Assembly (NCBI RefSeq): GCF_019320115.1
Contig: NC_089593.1
Coordinates: 16,848,870 to 16,912,869 of the forward strand
Origin: Miscanthus floridulus
Lineage: Eukaryota; Streptophyta; Magnoliopsida; Poales; Poaceae
DNA: 64,000 nt
Direction of reading: 5' to 3'
Made by a program: the position numbers and the translations under genes. Under the pieces are notes generated by a model, which was given only the letters and a program-made list of their open reading frames with translations, ran no database searches and had not been told where the DNA came from. Shown here piece after piece: positions 57,201-64,000 of the stretch; the first letter of the stretch is position 1; every line of letters starts with the position of its first letter.

Positions 57201-60164
57201 CTTGTCTTCACTTGAAAACTTTTGTCATGAAGCCACAGGAATCCCAGGCTGCACTCTTATCACATTGGAACTGACTGCCCTCCCTGGCTGGCCCAGCAAG
57301 TCCTCCTAATTTATCTTTATTTATTTATTGCATGACCTTCTTTTTTTTTGAAAAACTAGAAAGGAAGAACTGTGGATGGATGGATATGGACAGAAGCACT
57401 TCTTTAATAATATAATGAGCCGTGGGAAGGATTACAACTTCACATTGGTGATAACATAATCTTACAGGGACTTTCGAAACATAATTGTTTCTTTTTAACT
57501 TCAAAATAATTCTTGGAACAGCTGGTTTTCTACTCAACAATGCCACCCCAACCATCGCATTTAGACTTTCACCATGCCTGTCAATCCTGTTATGAACTTA
57601 TGATAGCATGGTTAATCACAAGATAACCGCTAGTAGTAGCTCATGCAAACACATGTAAGTGCACTTGAAGTTGAAGTTCACTTAAGTGTTCAAGAGAAAC
57701 TAATTTGAAATGCAATAGACCACAAACTGTTGCCTAACAAAAACAGAGGAGCCATCTGGTGTTATCAATTATTCAAGACCTCTTACATTACTATTATATG
57801 TACAAAATAAAAAACGTCTGAAACTATTGGTTAGCAACAGCATGGACATTTTGGTCATTAGCGTTGCCGTGAAGGCGTGAACCAATTTTCTCTTCTGAGA
57901 ATAAAGGCAGGATCTCTTCCATTTCATGAAGATGGAGAGAGGGAGAAAACCAACAAATAATAACAGAGAGGTCTGCGGCCAGGCCAAGTCAAAATAACGT
58001 TACTTTGCACTCTGTCCTACCTTTATTTGTACACATATCCTGGCCCAATGATAGATGTTTATGGTCTTATGTAGCTCTCAGCATGCAGTGTTTCAATAAA
58101 AAAACATAAACACAATGCATTGCTTATTTATACTAGATCAGCAATTCAAAGATAAAAAAATAACCAAACAAAATAAAAGCATAATCTAAACCTAATTAAA
58201 CCTGTTGAAAACAAGTCTACCGTAGCTTTGTGGAGTATTATATCAATTAGATAGGAAGTATAATTCGATGTATTCTACAATATTCATGTCAATGCCCAAT
58301 CATGCAGCGAAAGTAATGACATAACCTACTGGACAGGCAACACCAATATTTTAATTTGACGCCCTGTTCATTTGGCTTATAAGCCGAACTTTTTCAGCCA
58401 ACGAACAGTATTTTTCTCTCATAACAAATCAGCCAACAGTACTTTCAGCCATGGCTTATCAGCCAAGCGAACAGGGCATTGATTCCTGATTTTAATTTGC
58501 CTGGCATTGTCCCCTGTTAATGAGTCAACATCCATGGCTTGTCAAACAATACCTAAACCCACACCAATCCAATCCATATCCAAAACGTGAGCTAACATAT
58601 TAAATCCCTCAGCCCAGTGTTAAGTCTAATCAATCAATGGGCTTTTTTTGTTAGCTAATGTCATTTGTCATTGATGTGTTGGACCGAGGTTAAATAATAC
58701 GTATATGTTTTAACATCTTTGTGCACAAAATTACACGGTAATTGAAAGCAACACTTGATGCCTCGTGTGAATCTGCAGAAGTGCAAATCACAAACTTAAT
58801 GGTGGGCTCCTAAAGCCACATCTAAACTCTAGTGGCCACATGATGACTCAACTGATGTAATTTACAGTAGTGAAAAACACATGAGGCTTATCATTTTAGT
58901 TAAAAGAGAACTCCACTACTGTGTGATTCCACATCAGATGTTCACCAAAGAGGAGATATATTTGGCATGCATGTAAACGTGATCCTGTCAGTAATCACCA
59001 ATTCACCAACAAAACTTAGATCCTTTTTCATACACATTGGATCCGCTTTTGGTCCTAGCTACAAAAGGAGACATTTTTCAGATAAAGACGATGTGGGCAT
59101 GCTGTATATATGTTGAAAATGATGGTCGGTGGACATCTTTGTCAATCATGGGTGGATGTCTACTAATGGAATTTGCACTTAATTCATTTTATCCCGTATA
59201 AGTTTGTGTTCATTATTTTGTTTGGCTATTTTGCTAGCAAACTTTTGTCAGTCGGGGACTGGAACTCATAATGATGGATGGTTGAGAACATAGCTCATGC
59301 AGAGGCTGGGATAAATACTAGTTAGACTTTATTAACAAAGAACCTTTTTCAGTCAGGAAAGACGATGGTTAGCTGGAATAAGAACATATGTCCCTTTCGT
59401 TTTACACTTAAAAAATTAAAGCACTTGACTAATCTATGCTGTTCCTATCGAGCCTTTCTGTTTCCTTTCCTCTGTCCTCACCCTGTCACCCACTATTTTC
59501 TTGCCAATGATCAGGCATGAAAATGTGCAAAAAAATATTTACAAGAGAATTTAATAATAGCCCAAAAGGAATAGGAGAATGTTTATGATTGGATTAGGTG
59601 ATGCATGCGCCGAGCTGCTAGCAGATTGAAAATTGGTACGCCTGGCAAGTTTGGATGCATGCACATTTGGTACAGTAGTTGAAACTTCAAGCATGATTTG
59701 AGGTAAATCATTAAGGCTCTAATTAGTTTCTTCGATGACCAGTACCATATTATATTGTTGTGTACAGCTTTAAGCAAACAAAGAACATTAAGTAGTTTAT
59801 TGGCTAGGCTGCGTTATACTGTAAGTACTAAGCACGGATGGATTACTGGATTAGGCCATTCCTTGTACAGTAAATTTCCAAATAAGGCATATATGCCTAT
59901 CAAGAGCACCGTAAGCATGATATATACATAGAGGATGATGTAATAGGAAATTAGGAATAACCATTTAGTAGCAATGATATACACAACTAGAGTTGCATGT
60001 TAGTAGTTAAGATGGTTATGATGATTTGGATGCGAAATGCCGAAATCGAAATCAGTTAGTACTTGTAAGGGGGAAATGGTAACTGAATCGGGCAATTCAA
60101 TCAAAGGAAAGCTGCAATCGAAATAACAGAAATAAAAGAGATCATTAGAAACTTAGCGGGTGTG
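57201..60164. other. Intergenic, AT-rich, one MITE
   Basis: No coding region supported. Small frames (for example 57769-57987 minus) show no domain. Contains the MITE at 58361-58477. Confidence 0.5.
58361..58477. repeat. MITE, about 117 bp, with roughly 25-bp terminal inverted repeats
   Basis: The left end GCCCTGTTCATTTGGCTTAT and the right end (reverse complement GCCCTGTTCGCTTGGCTGAT) match with few differences. The interior shares CAGCCAACAGT and TTTTTCTCTCA with the element at 63505-63622. Target duplication not clear. Confidence 0.8.
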
Positions 60165-60420
60165 ACTGTATGAGGCACCGCGCCGATGGACCTCCTTCGC
60201 TGTTCGCTCTTGCGATGGAGGCGGAACCGGCCGGTCCCTCCGCCACCCGCGCCTCCCGGCAGGCCGGCCGGCCGCCCGGCACCCTCTCCGTCTCCACCCG
60301 CCGCTGACGCGCATCCCCGACTCCTGTATCACCAACCATAAGCCCGCCGCGTCGCACCTCCGTCGCCGGTTGCCTTGCCGCGTCCCCTCCGTCGTCGTTG
60401 GACTTGGTTAGGAAGATGGG
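60165..60420. other. GC-rich island, no confident gene
   Basis: About 70 percent G+C by eye against AT-rich surroundings. It is rich in GCCGGCCGG runs and open in several frames on both strands. No domain recognised. It could be a captured gene fragment or a transposon piece. Confidence 0.3.
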
Positions 60421-61786
60421 CTGGTGTGAGCGTGGGCCTAGACAACTGCTGCGGGCTGGCCGATCCTTGATGGGCCCCACTATTCCCTACCGCTGGCACT
60501 GGCTAGGCCTCGTCTTTGATTTGGGCTATGACATTTTATGGCCCAGAACACTGGTCGTCGTAGGAAAATGGGCTGGGCTGTGTTCAAGTGTTGTGTGGAA
60601 CACACAACCTGGATCATCTCGGTCCGTCTCAGAATGAGGCCTCCTGTTGTACAGTACATTATTCTCAGCCCAGACGTGGTGTACAACTTTTTCCCATTGA
60701 TTGATTTTCAGGCACATATTTCGTACAGGTACAGGGGGCAACAAACACAAAAATGATCAGCAGATGGGCTACATCCTCATGATCATATACCCGGATTCTC
60801 GTGACAGATAAGCACAAACCCGGACGGGTTTTCTCCGTGAAAATCACTGTGATGTTTCTTGTTTATCATGGGCCTGTGGTTGCAACACCTTTGAGAACAT
60901 CATCACTTACATTTGTTGATCTCCGAATGCAAATGCCGAAATGACAGACCCGGATTTCGCAGGGTCGAAGATGGTGCGTGGCACTGAAACCGTCAAGGCT
61001 AGTAACGCAAGCGTTTGTTTGGTTTAAACTACATGGTGTGCAAGCGGTATCTTGATCTCATTTTTCTGAGTTCATTTTCTCTGTCTGGGAAGATATTACT
61101 CAAAATTTTCCGGTTCGGCAAAAAATAGTGCCAGTTGATTGATCGCTAGGAATTTTGGTGGATAAATATATGGATTCATCTGCAGTTCAATAATATTCAG
61201 TCTCACTAATGATTTAACTTCTTGAAGTGGCTTACAGCAGAGTGCAAAGTTCTGTTTTCAGCTTAACAGACTAGGTACATATCACCAGTAATTAAGTACC
61301 ACATGCCTAAGAGGTAAGCTGTGCAAATTCTTCAGACTTAGCTCATGTTGATTCCCACCTTCCTGCCAGTTGGCAACAGTGCAGAATAGCATAACTAAAT
61401 GTAAAACCAACTATGACAGGGCCATGGGTATGTCATGTTTTTACTAACCGTCACAATAGACCAGGAGTCCAGGATAAGATAGATAGGATTGCGTCAAAAA
61501 AAAAAGATAATAGGAAGCTGACAGTGACAATTACCAAGGATCAAACACATAGCAGAAGTACGCATGTGAATCCCTTGGAATTGTTGAGCTATTTTTGCTG
61601 ATGCCCGATGAGGACACAGAGTGGGAGTGGGCAAAAAAAGATGGAGAGAATATATCTAGATCTTATCTTTGTACGTTTAGATCTATATCTATACCTTTTT
61701 TTTTTTTTGAAAGGAGCTCCAAAAGGCATCCTGTAACTTGTGCTAAGATATTGAAACTTTGATATCTGAACGATCGACCCCGGCTG
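60421..61786. other. Intergenic DNA and 3' flank of the DUF4228 gene
   Basis: No supported gene. A T-rich run at 61697-61709 (A-rich on the gene's sense strand) lies shortly after the stop of the downstream minus-strand gene. Confidence 0.45.
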
Positions 61787-62149
61787 CTATAGATCACTGC
61801 CCTCTGGTATGCTCTCCAGCGCAGGCCGCCACCCTCCGCAACACTCCTGTTCATGATCGCTTGTTTCTTTGCGCATGAGAGACACCACCATGTCGTCCAG
61901 CGACATGCCCTGCTTGTCGAGCATCTTCTTGAGCTCCCGCTTGCTGATCACCAGCTTCACCCTGACGGTGCCCGCTGGCGGCGCCTTCACCGGAAGAACG
62001 CTCGCCGCCGGCAGGGGCTCGCCGAGGGAGTCGTCATGGACCTTCATCAATCTGCTGCGGGGTGGCACCTTGAGGACTTCGCTGCTGACATCGTCCATGC
62101 TCACGATCTTCATCTCCTTCCTGTCCTGAATCACCAGGCAGTTCCCCAT
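61787..62149 (-). CDS. DUF4228 / PADRE-domain protein, 120 aa, single exon
   Basis: The start is placed at 62149 because MGNCLVIQDRKEMKIVSMDD is the conserved N-terminus of this plant family; the frame is open further upstream to 62317, but those residues do not resemble it. Gly2 with Cys4 (MGNC) is a classical N-myristoylation and probable palmitoylation signal, so membrane attachment is expected. Then come EVLKVPP (residues about 23-29), a variable Pro/Ala linker, and the conserved block VRVKLVISKRELKKML...GMSLDDMVVSLMRKE (residues about 66-100). It ends with CCGGWRPALESIPE. Family members are small, often intronless and frequently stress- or pathogen-responsive, with biochemical function unknown. 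No neighbour suggests a partner. An upstream TATA-like box supports this transcript start. Confidence 0.9.
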   Translation of the reverse strand: MGNCLVIQDRKEMKIVSMDDVSSEVLKVPPRSRLMKVHDDSLGEPLPAASVLPVKAPPAGTVRVKLVISKRELKKMLDKQGMSLDDMVVSLMRKETSDHEQECCGGWRPALESIPEGSDL

Positions 62150-62270
62150 GACGATGGCTGCTGATGGAATTGTGATGTGCTCTGAAGTCTGAACTCTGAA
62201 GCTCTGTTGGAGCAAAAGATCACAGTTCACAGCTGAGAGATGGGGTTGGAGGCAGTAGTGTGTGTCGTTG

Positions 62271-62278
62271 TATTTAAA
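62271..62278 (-). promoter_or_regulatory. TATA-like box of the DUF4228 gene
   Basis: TTTAAATA on the minus strand, about 125 bp upstream of the ATG, giving a 5' UTR of about 90 bp if initiation is 30 bp downstream. Confidence 0.45.
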
Positions 62279-62317
62279 GGAAACGCTTTGTGAACTGGGG
62301 CACATTGTTAAGGGCAT

Positions 62318-63504
62318 ATTTCTTTAATACCACTGGCCGACCAATCGAAGTTGCTTCACCTATGAGGCTATGATGGCCTATGCAAAAGCTTATTAGCTAG
62401 CATAATGACTAACCCACCCACTCAGTAGATATGAGGGTATCAACCTGCCCTTTTGTAACTTGCTGTTCTTGACTTGGTTTATTTGGCATGTTTTGTGTCA
62501 GGTCGATCTAGGAAAAAAAATGTGGCGCGCAATGCATTAGCACAGTTGTCTTAATAACACTAACAAAAAGTTACACATCATAATAGTCACCCACCTTTTG
62601 TGTGAGGATAATCGTCACTACTTTGTTTTCTCTAGTAGACTAATGTTAGCTTAGAAAACATTAGTCGTTTGGTGGTACTGATCTTCACCTATTTCAAAGT
62701 ATCTATCTTATCTACTGCACTACTAGTGCTGAATTTGGGGTATGGTAGTTACACGCATGTCTCTTTAGGTAGTTCTAGCTATTATATATGAAATGGTGTA
62801 AATTTGTAACGAAATCCAAGCGAATTTATTGCTTTTCAAACTTGCAAATGGCAATGGCTAAACTAACCTTATATGCTTGCTTTTCAAACTTGTAAATTTG
62901 GAAAGGCTTGCTAGAGGGAAAAGCTGGCAATATCAAGAACCTGCTAATATGCGAATTGATTGTAGCTCAATTTGTTTCCTATGGTTAATCCTATCTACTT
63001 GGGTTAAGATTATGCTACAATATTCATAGGAGTAGGGATTTGTTAGCGATACGTTTGAGTTGCTGGTTCAATCTTTTTGATGTGTAAATCTAGGATTTAC
63101 ACGGGTGGTAACTTAAGGAAACAACCAATCAATTTTTATTGGCGGTAGTCTTAAGTGAACGACCAGTGTAAATCCTGGTGGTTCAGTTAACACTGTCGCC
63201 AGTGTAAGTGTATCTGGACTAGAATCATAGCCATGGGCCCACACATCTGTTTCTACTAGTGTCTGCTCTTTATGAACCACCTATGAAAAAAGACAATTGT
63301 TTGTTCTAGTGACCTATCCACTCTGATCCAAGAACCTGCTAACGTTCCTTATAAAAAACATTCTCATAGTCATAGGAGTAAGGTTGGTCAACGATACGTT
63401 TGACTTATCAATTCAATCTTTTGGATGTGCTTATAAAAATAGGGTTTTGTAAATGTGTCCATCAAAATAATAAAAATGACTCTGCGTGCATGTACTGTTA
63501 TGCA
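62318..63504. other. Intergenic, no gene seen
   Basis: AT-rich sequence. The part 63080-63200 has diverged direct and inverted copies of GTAAATC(C)TGG/GGATTTACAC and AACGACC-like motifs, possibly transposon subterminal repeats. No termini found. Confidence 0.4.
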
Positions 63505-63622
63505 GCCTGTTCGCTTGTTGGTTTCAGCCAGCCCAAACTAGTCAGCCAACAGTGTTTTTCTCTCACAATAAACCAGCACCAGCCAGCCCAAACCAGCCCA
63601 GAAACCAATCAGCGAACAAGCC
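63505..63622. repeat. Second MITE of the CCTGTTCGCTTG family
   Basis: The left end GCCTGTTCGCTTGTTGGTTTC is matched by the reverse complement of the right end, GGCTTGTTCGCTGATTGGTTTC. The interior shares sequence with 58361-58477. No clear target duplication. Confidence 0.75.
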
Positions 63623-64000
63623 GATGGTTAAAAATTGCTAATGAAAGGATTGATGTTACAAAACATTACGATGCATATGGGGAGCAACATTTGGGGCAGG
63701 CGTAACCCATGTTGTGTGCTTGCTGCTAGCCTTTGGGAAGTGGTGGAGGTAAGAATCATTCGCGTGCATGCTGTCGATTTTGCAGCTGAAAAAGACGGCC
63801 GAAATGAATGGATCCAATTCAACAACGCGCGTGCTGGTGTATGTAGGGGGACATGCTGAAAACGACCTTACTCCATTAATCTGTAACCAAAATGATAGCC
63901 CATCGTAAAAACATGAATTGCACCAAATTGTTTGGCTTCTAGATCGAGATTCCCTGCAAGCACCGGCATCTACATATGTACGACGACATTGTCGTGTTAC
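63623..64000. other. Intergenic, nothing recognised
   Basis: Short frames on both strands (for example 63635-63859) overlap each other and have no domain support. Confidence 0.4.

Noticed and set aside
62150..62317. Upstream extension of the DUF4228 protein
   Set aside because: The frame is open, but the MGNC start is the conserved family start and a TATA-like box lies inside the extension.

Overview
The window is plant nuclear DNA, almost certainly from a grass. The evidence is long nested LTR retrotransposons of Tekay, Tat/Retand and Sirevirus type, panicoid-style MITEs with CCTGTTCGCTTG termini, and plant introns. The mix suggests an Andropogoneae grass (sorghum, sugarcane or Miscanthus relatives), but that is inference. 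I see no bacterial operon, CRISPR array, rRNA or tRNA gene.

Positions 1-46456 are a Russian-doll retrotransposon nest. (a) The outermost unit is a decayed Ty3/gypsy element of Tat/Retand type on the minus strand (1-6813, resuming 33070-34883). (b) Its gag is split by a large LTR element without gag-pol genes (6814-33069, minus strand, LTRs about 4.7-5.1 kb, target duplication GGGGC). This element carries one degenerate ORF of unknown function. (c) One LTR of that element is itself split by a complete Tekay-type chromovirus (9695-22753, plus strand, 3.65-kb LTRs, target duplication GAAGC). It carries an extra intact ORF before gag, a gag-pol reading frame with many stops, and an integrase chromodomain. 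(d) To the right, the outer element's LTR is interrupted by a rearranged Sirevirus-type Ty1/copia element (34884-46456, minus strand) with gag, protease, integrase, RT/RNase H and an env-like ORF.

Positions 46457-64000 are low-copy genic DNA. They contain a possible orphan first exon (about 47.28-47.50 kb) and a 12-exon TGA-class bZIP transcription factor on the minus strand (51757-56730, 482 aa, closest in layout to TGA9/TGA10). They also contain a single-exon DUF4228/PADRE protein with an MGNC N-terminus on the minus strand (61787-62149), and small MITEs.

The most unusual signal is in the Tekay element. The ORF before gag begins with a near copy of the histone H3 tail (10 of the first 12 mature residues identical, including K4, R8, K9 and S10), followed by a coiled coil and an acidic tail. 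The same element encodes a chromodomain, the module that in related elements reads methylated H3 tails. The gene-poor element that hosts it shares its LTR termini, primer binding site, an internal LTR module and a hairpin next to the polypurine tract. The two therefore look like an autonomous/non-autonomous pair.
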